From: Niastella vici
Lineage (GTDB): Bacteria; Bacteroidota; Bacteroidia; Chitinophagales; Chitinophagaceae
Assembly (NCBI RefSeq): GCF_002077945.1
Contig: NZ_LVYD01000049.1
Coordinates: forward strand, 1 to 64,000
Reading direction: 5' to 3'
DNA length: 64,000 bases
The notes under the pieces were generated by a model that saw only the letters and a program-made list of their open reading frames with translations, did no database searches and was not told where the DNA came from. Shown piece by piece: positions 8,841-18,177 of this stretch (within the stretch, counting starts at the first letter, position 1; the number at the start of each line of letters is the position of its first letter). A program made the translations under genes and the position numbers.

Positions 8841-11591
8841 TTATAATTCTTTTAAAACTATTGTCCAAATCATAGGATAACCGTTAGCATCTTCAAACCT
8901 GACATCAGGATGTAATTGCATATCTGATTTTATTACTTCAAAATTTGTTTTGCTTTTAATTAAAACCTCGGCTTCCTCAGGCAAAGTTGACGCTTCCTGG
9001 ATTAATTTACCACTTTTCCCTTCAATTTTAATTATTATATTAAAGTCTCTCATCCTGCTTGATTTAATAAAGTCGTTTACGTTGTTCGCACAGGATACAA
9101 ATCCGTTTTCTGTTACAACCGTACCTACTTTATACAGATCCTTTACTCTATCTAAATCTATCTCTTTAAGCCCCCTCCATAAAACAGCCTGTTGCGGATA
9201 AGCAGGCAATTTGCTAAGAGCCTGGTTTAATGCCTTTTCATATTTGATAAAGAAATCTGTCATTGTAATTTCACCTCTCAGCGCCTTATTAAATTCTTTA
9301 TACCCCGCATTTGTAGTATAATATTTTATAACTGCTTCTTCCTCGAGCATAATGTATTGGCCAAGCTTCCTTAAAGAAGGGTCAGAAAGCAATGCTTGTT
9401 TGTACGACGCCAGATCGCTGTTTTGAAATAATACGGCCCATTCGGATTCTTCCAATACACTTTGGATCAACTTCATCCCCGCCTTATCCATTGCAACTGC
9501 GGCATCATCAATGGCATCGGCCTGCCGGGCGAATCTTCTTGCCAGCTCTATATCTTTTCTCATTTGTCCGATCGCTGCAATAACAGCACGCCGCTCAATT
9601 TTATCGGCGAGGTATTTAAGCGCGCCTCTTCCCAAATAGGCGCCACCATACCAGGAGCCCAGTGTGTTGATTGTTCCAAGCACATCCAGGCCATCATCGC
9701 CCCATCTTTCTTTAACATATGATCTGAATTCAGTATTTGTGCATACCAATGAGGCTGATGTAGCAAGCACATCACCTGCTGCCCAGATCCTGGCGCCTAT
9801 GCTGGTAGCGGTAGCGAAGGTGCCAACGCCATTTAACAGGGAGACCACCATTAAAGTGGTGTGTGCCTTTTTTATCGAACTCATTTTAAAATCAGTACTT
9901 ACCAACCATTGCAGGTATAAAGCCGGCACGGTCACTATTTCGCCCGGTACCGGGTAGGTTCCATTCGGCTTTTGTACAACAAACTCCAGTTTATCACTGT
10001 AAACAAACTGCACCGGAGTGAACGGCTTACAATCAAAATTGTCCTCGGAAGAGGATATTTTCTGATACGAACCATCACTAAAAGAATATTGTCCACAGGA
10101 GATCTTGAAATGCAGGCCCTTACTATAATCAATAGATTGATCAAAATCTGTTTCCTGAACAATAAAGGTTGCGACATCCTTTTTGGTATTGTGAAAATCG
10201 AACAGGGCATCGCTGATGTCGTTTTTATTTTCATCCCAATACCCTACACTTGCCGCCATGCTGGCAAGCGCATAAATTACCCCGGTATAATTATCCTCGC
10301 CCCCCGCATCATGCAGCCGGTCGACTAACTTCTTAAAGTAGATGGGATCATTAAAATATTCCAGTAATTGCGTTTTATCCGATTCCCTGACGCCGCCAAT
10401 GGCATCAATGACCATGTTTTCGCAGGCATTATTCATAAACATCCCCTTGGCATCGTTGCAATCGGTCTTGTTCAACAGATAGCTCAGGATACATTTCCGG
10501 GTTTCCCAGTTTATATTTGAAAAAAGGATCGGGTTGCGGAAGGGCGCGGTCTCCCAGTCGCCGGTAGGGGCATTTTTATAAGTGGCCGCCAGTTTGCCCA
10601 GGATAGTTTCTTTTTCCGCATCGGGGCGGGTGCAAAAATCATCGGGTATTAAGGAATTCTCCTTCTGATAAAAATAAACAAACGCATTGGTAACGTCCTT
10701 CATCAGCTTGTTACGCTGCTCGGTCATATTCGCCACGCTTATAAGGTCGCTGTTATCTCCATCCAACGCAAGGAATTGCTGAAGCGAGGTTATTTCATTT
10801 AATACGGCTGAGCTTTTCTTATACAAACAACCATCTTCCATGAACATGACCGGCCGGGCAGCTGATGTTGCAGTATTCAGCATGTTATTGGCATCGGTCG
10901 TGTTGCCTTTCAGATAGCTTTCCAGCGTTCCATCTTTAAAGTCAATGTCGAACAGGAACCATTTGTAAATGATTATTGTTTTATCGGTCTTTGAGATGGT
11001 AATATTTTTCTTGCCCTGTACCGTCTCGAAAATGGCCTTTGTTACCCGCTTGTCATAATCCTGGAGCACCGCTTCATCATTTGTGCCTGTAGCATAGGGT
11101 GCATTGGTTGCCGTGGCGGGCATATTGTCAAACGAAATAGAGCGCACCTTTTTCCAGTCAAGGTCCATATCCACATCTGTTTTTGAAACATCAGGCGTAT
11201 AAAACATGCCTGCTACCATAAAGTAGATCTGGAAGTCCTTGTATTTTTCAGGAAGGTATTGCTCCCGTAACTTGTTTATATAGTCGTTGATGTGCTCTTC
11301 GTATTTTGTGTCGAGCGCCAGATAATTGTCGAGTAACAACTTGCTGGCATTTTCACTGGAGAACCAGGCATTAAAGAACGGGATATCTCCGGCGTCTTTT
11401 ATGTAATACTTTTTGTTCTTATGAGTTTTGTTATAGGTCACCGTGGCCACGAATTGCTTCGACAGCCGGTCTATCACTCTTTCATTGAATTGCTGTTTGC
11501 CGGTTTTAACGCCGGGATTATTGGCAAACGAGTTGTTAAAAGCCGCACCGGCAAAGGTCAATACCAATAAAAGCGCAACTATGTTTCTCAT
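8841..11591 (-). CDS. Exported protein with C-terminal R-S-E ADP-ribosyltransferase domain (toxin-like)
   Basis: A 916-residue protein with a signal peptide (residues 1-24, MRNIVALLLVLTFAGAAFNNSFA). Residues 25-570 are an unknown region. A hydrophobic, Ala/Gly-rich stretch follows at about 588-640 and a helical linker at about 680-745. The C-terminal part carries the R-S-E signature of NAD:protein ADP-ribosyltransferases: Arg806 in LWRGL, Ser833 in GFVSCA, and Glu873-x-Glu875 in PEEAEVLI, followed by beta strands to the end. This is the layout of ART-family and exotoxin-type enzymes that modify arginine. Base composition falls from about 55% to about 30% G+C near 9,350-9,420, close to where the ART region begins. 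The target and export route are unknown; no T9SS sorting domain is visible. Confidence 0.85.
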   Translation of the reverse strand: MRNIVALLLVLTFAGAAFNNSFANNPGVKTGKQQFNERVIDRLSKQFVATVTYNKTHKNKKYYIKDAGDIPFFNAWFSSENASKLLLDNYLALDTKYEEHINDYINKLREQYLPEKYKDFQIYFMVAGMFYTPDVSKTDVDMDLDWKKVRSISFDNMPATATNAPYATGTNDEAVLQDYDKRVTKAIFETVQGKKNITISKTDKTIIIYKWFLFDIDFKDGTLESYLKGNTTDANNMLNTATSAARPVMFMEDGCLYKKSSAVLNEITSLQQFLALDGDNSDLISVANMTEQRNKLMKDVTNAFVYFYQKENSLIPDDFCTRPDAEKETILGKLAATYKNAPTGDWETAPFRNPILFSNINWETRKCILSYLLNKTDCNDAKGMFMNNACENMVIDAIGGVRESDKTQLLEYFNDPIYFKKLVDRLHDAGGEDNYTGVIYALASMAASVGYWDENKNDISDALFDFHNTKKDVATFIVQETDFDQSIDYSKGLHFKISCGQYSFSDGSYQKISSSEDNFDCKPFTPVQFVYSDKLEFVVQKPNGTYPVPGEIVTVPALYLQWLVSTDFKMSSIKKAHTTLMVVSLLNGVGTFATATSIGARIWAAGDVLATSASLVCTNTEFRSYVKERWGDDGLDVLGTINTLGSWYGGAYLGRGALKYLADKIERRAVIAAIGQMRKDIELARRFARQADAIDDAAVAMDKAGMKLIQSVLEESEWAVLFQNSDLASYKQALLSDPSLRKLGQYIMLEEEAVIKYYTTNAGYKEFNKALRGEITMTDFFIKYEKALNQALSKLPAYPQQAVLWRGLKEIDLDRVKDLYKVGTVVTENGFVSCANNVNDFIKSSRMRDFNIIIKIEGKSGKLIQEASTLPEEAEVLIKSKTNFEVIKSDMQLHPDVRFEDANGYPMIWTIVLKEL

Positions 11592-11612
11592 ACAAATCTT
11601 TTTATTATCTGC

Positions 11613-13862
11613 TTATAGTTGTTTTGAAATGGTGATCAGCATGGTTTGTAATTTGTCGTGGAGCTTTTGCACCAGTTCCTGCTCCGGTACTTTCTGCTGA
11701 TACAGGTCAATAGCATATTTCACCAGCTCTTTTCCTTTGATGGCATTGTCGTCTTCAAATGAAGGCTTGTCGTTTTCGCCATAATAACTGAACAGGCTGT
11801 TAACCAGGATAAAATATTTGGAGGCGATGGTCTTCAATCTCGCTTTCGACAGGTCTTCCAGGTTATCGATACCGCTGTTTCCGGTAATAGTGGTTTTCCG
11901 TAAGATTACCACTGCTACATCATCAGCCGCCTCATTGTTGGTAGTGGCTGATTTTGGCGTACTCGCATTATCTTTCTGTAACGCATCCACTTCCGCTTTC
12001 AGCTGTTTGATTGCCTTCAGCATGTATTTGGTAACGTTATTGGCCATTTCCGCCTTCTGCTGCTCCAGCGTGTCAATGGTTTTCTTGGAATCGTTGAACT
12101 GCTTCTCCGCCGCGTCCATTTTGTCTTGCGCAGCCTGTTTGGCTTCGGGCGTGGTGGCATTGCTATAGGCCTGTTTGGCCTCGGCATAAGCGGTTCTTGC
12201 GTTATCCATTTGCTGCAGGGCGCTGTTCAGGCTGTCGTTCAACACCTGCGGCAGTTCCTGTTTCGCCAGCTCTTTTACCTGTTCTTCCAATTTTATCCAG
12301 GCCTTATCATCGCCATTCACGGTACTGTTTAACAATTGCTTGATACCATCACTAAGGTTTTTGATAACGGTATTCACCGTTTGCGTGCTCGCCAGCCATT
12401 TATCAACCCCCTCACTGTCGAAGATCACTTCACCGGCTGTTACCTGCATGGCATCATCTATCTGAATATTGTTGAAGGTGACGCTGAACGTCATACCCAG
12501 CATGAACGGGATGGTAACCGTACCGGTACCGCTGTAATAACCCGGTTGCCCCTGTTGAATGTTATCGAGCGTTAACTCAAATGTGCCATAATGCACAATG
12601 TCATTATGCATACCCCGGGTATAGGGCTTGCCGTTATAGGCGGCCAGTATACCGGCGCTCTCTTTACAATCAACCACCTTCTTTTGCGGCGTGGTAAAGT
12701 GAACAATATCGCTGTACATACCTGAACTGGCGCCCTTAATGCCCTGCACCCGCGTTTCGTACGTGGTATTCGCTTCCAGGTTGCTTACAAAAAATACCGT
12801 ATCGGTAAGCGTATTGTTGAACCAGTTGTTGTCGTTACCCTGCTTACGGTAATACACCGTGTATTTATCGTAGGAGATATCCTTATCGGGTTGCCAGCCT
12901 ATTTTGGCGTTCTTTTCCGTCATGGCCAGGGCGTAGATCTTTAGCGGCTGCGCATTGTTCCAGTTCACACTGCTGTCGGTACTGTACGTAAAATAACAGG
13001 GCTGGCTGAACCCGTTATTCTTAAACGCCTGCTGCCCCTTTTCATCCACGGCCTGCACCCGCCACACATAATTGAATCCCGTTTGCAGAATGGGCTCGCC
13101 CGGGCCATACACCACCGTAGTAGCCGAAGTACGGGTGGTATAAATGGGCGCCACGTTCTGCACAATATCATTAGGATTGCGGTTGTCGCGGTTCTCATAC
13201 ACACTCAACTCATATACCGTGCTTTGGGCCGCGGCATTGCCCATGTTCATGGGCACCCAGCTAAAGATCACCTGCTGGGGCATTAACGCCCGCACCTGCA
13301 TGCCACAAGCCGGATAGTTTAACATCGGCGGCTCGGGCAGGGCCAGAAAATAATTACCGCAATTGTTCTGGCTTACCGCCACATCGGGCCGGCTATAGTC
13401 ATACGCAGTAAAGCAAATAGATGTATAGCCCTCCGGCAAATTGGGATTGGCCACATACCGGTCGCGATTGAAATTCACGAAGTCGAGGTGATTGGCATCG
13501 AAATACGCTTGCAGGTCGGCTCCATCGAGGATAACCGGCGTGCCGGGCGCCACGGTAATGGGCGTTGGCTGCCAGTTACGGCTGGTGCGGAACAGCACCT
13601 GTCCATTCACGCTCACCTCCATACGTAAAAAGAAACGGTACGAGGCTTGCGTAAGGTCGCGCTGCAGCGCAATGATGCGCAGCTTTTCGTTGCCGGGCGA
13701 CACATAATCTACAATACGGCTGGTATACGGGGGCACCAGCTGCACGGTAATATCTACCGGCGCCACCTGTGCCCACGCTGCCTGCACCAGGCAAAACGCA
13801 CTCATCATAAACAGCACGCATCTTTTTAACCGGGCTGAGAAATACGGGCTCCTCATAGTCAT
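11613..13862 (-). CDS. TANFOR-domain protein with FN3-like modules and coiled coil
   Basis: About 749 residues from the ATG at 13862 (MTMRSPYF); the open frame continues 12 bases further to a TTG, and an ATG at 13856 is also possible. A signal peptide ends at WAQ. The first mature segment (VDITVQLVPPYTSRIVDYV, LRIIALQRDLTQ, later LPEGYTSICFTAYDY) matches the TANFOR domain known from Tannerella and other Bacteroidota, recognised from memory. Fibronectin III-like modules follow at roughly residues 180-295 and 305-395, then a beta-rich region, then a long coiled coil (about 530-640, Ala/Lys/Gln-rich). TANFOR proteins occur in surface gene clusters with large adhesins and FN3 proteins, as here. 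The function is unknown. Confidence 0.85.
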   Translation of the reverse strand: MTMRSPYFSARLKRCVLFMMSAFCLVQAAWAQVAPVDITVQLVPPYTSRIVDYVSPGNEKLRIIALQRDLTQASYRFFLRMEVSVNGQVLFRTSRNWQPTPITVAPGTPVILDGADLQAYFDANHLDFVNFNRDRYVANPNLPEGYTSICFTAYDYSRPDVAVSQNNCGNYFLALPEPPMLNYPACGMQVRALMPQQVIFSWVPMNMGNAAAQSTVYELSVYENRDNRNPNDIVQNVAPIYTTRTSATTVVYGPGEPILQTGFNYVWRVQAVDEKGQQAFKNNGFSQPCYFTYSTDSSVNWNNAQPLKIYALAMTEKNAKIGWQPDKDISYDKYTVYYRKQGNDNNWFNNTLTDTVFFVSNLEANTTYETRVQGIKGASSGMYSDIVHFTTPQKKVVDCKESAGILAAYNGKPYTRGMHNDIVHYGTFELTLDNIQQGQPGYYSGTGTVTIPFMLGMTFSVTFNNIQIDDAMQVTAGEVIFDSEGVDKWLASTQTVNTVIKNLSDGIKQLLNSTVNGDDKAWIKLEEQVKELAKQELPQVLNDSLNSALQQMDNARTAYAEAKQAYSNATTPEAKQAAQDKMDAAEKQFNDSKKTIDTLEQQKAEMANNVTKYMLKAIKQLKAEVDALQKDNASTPKSATTNNEAADDVAVVILRKTTITGNSGIDNLEDLSKARLKTIASKYFILVNSLFSYYGENDKPSFEDDNAIKGKELVKYAIDLYQQKVPEQELVQKLHDKLQTMLITISKQL

Positions 13863-13901
13863 TGGTTCGTTCAATGTTTTTTAATAGGGTACGTGTTCTG
13901 T

Positions 13902-16900
13902 TTATTTGGCGATCATTATGGGTACATCACGCGCATCATCATCAGTGAGTACTTTTATAAATACCAGTCCATTGCCCACATTCGATGGCAGCGACACGGC
14001 CTCCGACACCTCGCTGGTATAATCCCATTGCTTGTTCCACAATAGCATGCCCGCCACGGAATAGATCTTCACCAACAACCGCTGTTTTTTAAACAGTTTT
14101 ACTTTCAGCGTAAAATTGCCGGTATTGGGATTGGGCGCCGCCACCACCGTATCGATACCATAGTGGTTGTTGTAATTGTTCACCACATTGGGATCGTATG
14201 GATTAATAGTGATCACCTTGCTGGTGGTGAAATCGCAACCGCCAAACCAGGCCTTCATGATCACGGGGTAACTGCCTTCCTTAGGGTATTTAATGAGCGG
14301 ACTGAACATATTGTGATCGATGATCTGCGCGCTGGCATCGAATGTCCATTGAATGGAATCGGGCTTTGGCGTACATACCTCCAACACCTGCAGCGTATCG
14401 AGCGCATTTTGATTGGTGCTCACCAAAAAATTCAGGGTGGGGTTGGTGCCGTTCACCGCAATGGTGGCATTACCTGCCCAGGTACAACCATTGGCATCTT
14501 TTACGGTAACGGGGTAACTGCCTGCAGCGATATTGTTGAACTGCATAGTGCTGCTGTAGGCTGTACCGCCATTGATGGAATATACATACGGCGCGGTACC
14601 GCCCTGTGCATAAAATATAATATTGCCAAATGGATTGTTGACGCAAACCGGCCGGGCAACCGTAGTGGCCGACAACGGTTGCAACGGCTGTGCTACGGTA
14701 TAGCTGGCAGTGTAATTACAACCCTTGCTATCGGTAATGGTCACTGCGTAGCTGCCAACTGGCAGGTTGCTCAACACATTACCAGTAACCGTACTGTTCT
14801 TCCAGGCATAATTATAGGGCGCCACACCACCGCCGGGCGTAAGGCTGATCTGTCCGTCGTTGCCATTGTAGCATAACACATTGCTGATGGCCGCCACGCT
14901 GGTGATGGGGGCATTGAGGTCAACAATGGTTACGGGTACCGTATTGGTACAACCATTTACATCACGCGACAACACCTGGTAGCTGCCTGAAACCAGGGCG
15001 CTGAATACAGGTGATGGCTGGAACGTGGTGCCATCGATGCTAAAGCTATATTGCGGGGTACCGCCGGATGTTGCAACAGTTACTTCACCTGCTTTGCCGC
15101 CCGCACAATCATTGTTGCGCTGACTGCTGATGGTTACCTGCATTTGCGCGGCCGGTTGTGTTAAGGTAGCGAAGGTGTTGACCACGCAGCCGCGGGCATC
15201 CTGCACCGAAAAAGTATGCGTGCCGGCGCCGGTGGTAACGGGTGTGGTAGCGCTGTACGCTCCATTGTCGACCGCAAAAGTATATCCGGTGTAGGTGCTG
15301 CCATTGCCACCGGTTGCCTGTAACTGCACCACACCATTGGTGCTGCCGTAACAGGGCACATTGAACCCATTATAATTGGTAAGGGTATAGTTTATGGCCA
15401 ATGGATTGGCAGGCGTAGTGATATCCACCGTTTGATTATACAGGGTCCTGCAGCCTTTGGCATCGCTTACTTTCAGCTGGTAGCTGGCAGCCGGCAGGGC
15501 CGTTGCCGCGGTAAAGGCATTCCAGCTGGTTCCATTATCGGTTGACATTTCATATACGTAACTGCCATTTCCACCGCTCGCGGTCATTTGAATGGAACCG
15601 GTTCCGCCATAACAAACTATATCGGTACGGTTCACCGCGGTGATCGTAAGGGTGCCGGGTTCAGCAATGGTAACAGTATTGGAATAACCGGTACAATTGT
15701 TTTGATCGGTTGTCAGCAACCGGTAGCTGCCTTCGGGCAGATTATTTTCCGACAAACCGGTGCGGCCCGCAGGCAGCCAGTTGGCAGCCTGGGCATCCCA
15801 TAACTGCCATTGCAAATTGTACCCGGGCGTACCGCCGCCGACACTGGCCTGCAGGGTGCCATCGCCTTTGCCGTTACAGGTAATATCGGTAGCGCTGGCC
15901 ACTATATTCAACGCCGGTGGCGCCCAGATGTCGATGGTTGATGCGTAAATAGTTGAATCGAGACAGGAAAGGTCTGCATTGCGCACCCAGGCGGTGTAGG
16001 GGGCTGCCGGTAAATTGCTGAAATTACCGGTAGTGGATTGCAGGGTAACATTCGTGAGATTATTTCTTATAAAGAAGATATATCCGTTCTGCTGTCCGCC
16101 GCTTGCTTCAAGCGCCAGCGTGCCGAGGGCATCGTAGGAGCAGGTATTGTTGGTTTTACCTTTAAACGTGAGCACCAGGGCCGGTGGGCCATCGATGGTG
16201 ATTGGTTTTTCGGTAGCTGCACAGCTCGCCGCGGCGGTGTTCTTAACCGACACCGTATAATTGCCTGCGCCAAGGGCGGGAATTTGCCAGGTGGTGGCGG
16301 TGCTGGCCAGTTGTTGGGCGACGGTATTGCCGCTATTGTCGTACAGGTAATAATCGAAGGTGTTTGAACCGCCCGCTGCAGTGACCTCAAGAGCGCCATT
16401 GGCGGGGTTATTACAATCGGTGGCCGATGCGGTGGTGGTGATGGTCACGGGCAAAGGTTCACTAAGGGCAATGGTGCGTTGCACCAGGTGACCGCAACCA
16501 TCGCTGGTGCTCATGGTATAGGTGCCGGCAAGCAGGGTCTTAAACTCGCCGGTGGCATTGGTGATGGTATTGCTGCCCGCGGTCAAGGTAAAGGTATAGG
16601 GGGCCAGACCACCGGTATCGGTTACCTGTATAAGCCCGTTGTTGCCACCGGGGCAACTGATATGTTGGATGGTGATGGGCAGCGTATCCATCACCGATAA
16701 TTTGGTAACGGAAACAGGGTAGGTGCGTGCACAGGCGCCCGTGGTATTGCCGGCGTTGGCGATCCACAGCGTATACTCGCCTTCGCCTATGCCCGTGATG
16801 GTATAGGCGCCGCCCGAAAAACGGCCCCAGGCGCTTACATCAAAGCAGGTGCCCTGTTCGGGATCGCAAGCCGTAGTATTGCCGGCCCCGTTGCGTAAGA

Positions 16901-18152
16901 TATACCGGTAATTGCCATCGCCACCGCTAACACCAGAAATGGTAACAGTGCCATTGGGCGCACCCGGGCAACTGGGCGTAACTGATACATTGCCTACTAT
17001 AGGTGCGGCGGGCAGTATGGTAATAGTGAACGGGAACTGCACTTCGCCGCGGTGCGAACCAAAGGTGCCATCGTAAGCCCCGTTATCGTAGGTTTTACTG
17101 GCGTAGATGGTATGCACGCCGGGCGACAGATCGGCCGGATTCAGGGTGGTGATGTATTTGGTAACAATACTATACATGCCATACGACCGCTGATAGTCCT
17201 GGGTATAGTTGGGAAAATCAGGGTAGTTGTAGGTATAGATAGGATTGTCAAGATCATCTGTGTAGTATCCGCCACCGGGATAGCTCCAGTCGGTTACCCA
17301 GATCTGTGGGTAACTAACGGTGTACATACCGTGATCGTACTGGTATTGCTCGGTGAGGTCGGGGAAGTCGGGGAATTGCCAGGCGGTATCCAGTTGGTTG
17401 TCGACATTAAAATTTACCCCGGAAACGGAAAAGTAATTGGGCAGGTAGTAGGTGGTACCTGCGTCCTGGCAAACACTTAGAAAGTCAGCAGCATTAGCAT
17501 TCCACTTTGGCAATTCAACTGTATAATTAAAAGAACGCATCAGGTTGTAATGTTCGCCGCAGAATGTTTTTGCATTTTCATGCCCGTACAAAACCTCGTT
17601 GATGGTGGTGGTTTTGCCACCGTCGTTAACCGATGGCGTGATCCACAGGTCCTGCGGGGTGCAGGGGTCGTTCCAGGTGGTGCCGGTGGTAAAAATTATG
17701 CCCAACCGGGAAAACACTTTGTCAATAGGCGTCGTTTGGGAAATTTTGCTGATAGGATAGGCGGGGATCCTCCAGGAACGGGTAAATGAATGTTCCGGAT
17801 CATAATAGAACAATTTATCATTATAATAGGGACACCAGGTAACGGCGTCTGAAACAAAGTCGTAACCGGCCAGCAGTATACCATCGTTATTGGGAATAAT
17901 ACCCCCGTTCTCGGTAAACTCCGGATCGTTGCGCCGGTACGGGTTCACCCCCCAGGGATTATACCCCCAGTTGGCATCACTATGGGTAGTGGCTGCATAC
18001 CAGATCGTATGGGCGCTTACGCTCACATCACAACCGGGGCATTGCGCACGCAGCCCCATGGCCAGCACGAGGCCCACCAGGGTAAGCCATACTCTTTTAC
18101 CGTTTGTACAACGCCGGTATATCAATTCAATAAGGTTTTGTTGGGTCTTCAT
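13902..18152 (-). CDS. SprB-like repeat adhesin with T9SS type A sorting domain
   Basis: A 1,416-residue protein whose signal sequence ends at LRAQ. Residues about 25-380 are an aromatic-rich unique region. From about 385 to 1,290 there are about ten SprB-type repeats, each with a Cys at the start, Gly-Gly-x-x-Pro-Tyr in the middle and a GSYxVxVxDxxGC ending (for example CYNGNDGQISLTPGGGVAPY). The C-terminus (about 1,335-1,416) is a T9SS type A sorting domain: APNPNTGNFTLKV, then YSVAGMLLWNKQ, then GLVFIKV. The product should therefore pass the outer membrane through T9SS and be anchored or released at the surface. SprB proteins act in adhesion and gliding in flavobacteria. Here it sits in the middle of the cluster with TANFOR and barrel proteins. 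Confidence 0.92.
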   Translation of the reverse strand: MKTQQNLIELIYRRCTNGKRVWLTLVGLVLAMGLRAQCPGCDVSVSAHTIWYAATTHSDANWGYNPWGVNPYRRNDPEFTENGGIIPNNDGILLAGYDFVSDAVTWCPYYNDKLFYYDPEHSFTRSWRIPAYPISKISQTTPIDKVFSRLGIIFTTGTTWNDPCTPQDLWITPSVNDGGKTTTINEVLYGHENAKTFCGEHYNLMRSFNYTVELPKWNANAADFLSVCQDAGTTYYLPNYFSVSGVNFNVDNQLDTAWQFPDFPDLTEQYQYDHGMYTVSYPQIWVTDWSYPGGGYYTDDLDNPIYTYNYPDFPNYTQDYQRSYGMYSIVTKYITTLNPADLSPGVHTIYASKTYDNGAYDGTFGSHRGEVQFPFTITILPAAPIVGNVSVTPSCPGAPNGTVTISGVSGGDGNYRYILRNGAGNTTACDPEQGTCFDVSAWGRFSGGAYTITGIGEGEYTLWIANAGNTTGACARTYPVSVTKLSVMDTLPITIQHISCPGGNNGLIQVTDTGGLAPYTFTLTAGSNTITNATGEFKTLLAGTYTMSTSDGCGHLVQRTIALSEPLPVTITTTASATDCNNPANGALEVTAAGGSNTFDYYLYDNSGNTVAQQLASTATTWQIPALGAGNYTVSVKNTAAASCAATEKPITIDGPPALVLTFKGKTNNTCSYDALGTLALEASGGQQNGYIFFIRNNLTNVTLQSTTGNFSNLPAAPYTAWVRNADLSCLDSTIYASTIDIWAPPALNIVASATDITCNGKGDGTLQASVGGGTPGYNLQWQLWDAQAANWLPAGRTGLSENNLPEGSYRLLTTDQNNCTGYSNTVTIAEPGTLTITAVNRTDIVCYGGTGSIQMTASGGNGSYVYEMSTDNGTSWNAFTAATALPAASYQLKVSDAKGCRTLYNQTVDITTPANPLAINYTLTNYNGFNVPCYGSTNGVVQLQATGGNGSTYTGYTFAVDNGAYSATTPVTTGAGTHTFSVQDARGCVVNTFATLTQPAAQMQVTISSQRNNDCAGGKAGEVTVATSGGTPQYSFSIDGTTFQPSPVFSALVSGSYQVLSRDVNGCTNTVPVTIVDLNAPITSVAAISNVLCYNGNDGQISLTPGGGVAPYNYAWKNSTVTGNVLSNLPVGSYAVTITDSKGCNYTASYTVAQPLQPLSATTVARPVCVNNPFGNIIFYAQGGTAPYVYSINGGTAYSSTMQFNNIAAGSYPVTVKDANGCTWAGNATIAVNGTNPTLNFLVSTNQNALDTLQVLEVCTPKPDSIQWTFDASAQIIDHNMFSPLIKYPKEGSYPVIMKAWFGGCDFTTSKVITINPYDPNVVNNYNNHYGIDTVVAAPNPNTGNFTLKVKLFKKQRLLVKIYSVAGMLLWNKQWDYTSEVSEAVSLPSNVGNGLVFIKVLTDDDARDVPIMIAK

Positions 18153-18177
18153 AATCGTACGGTTTTCATCTTCTTTT

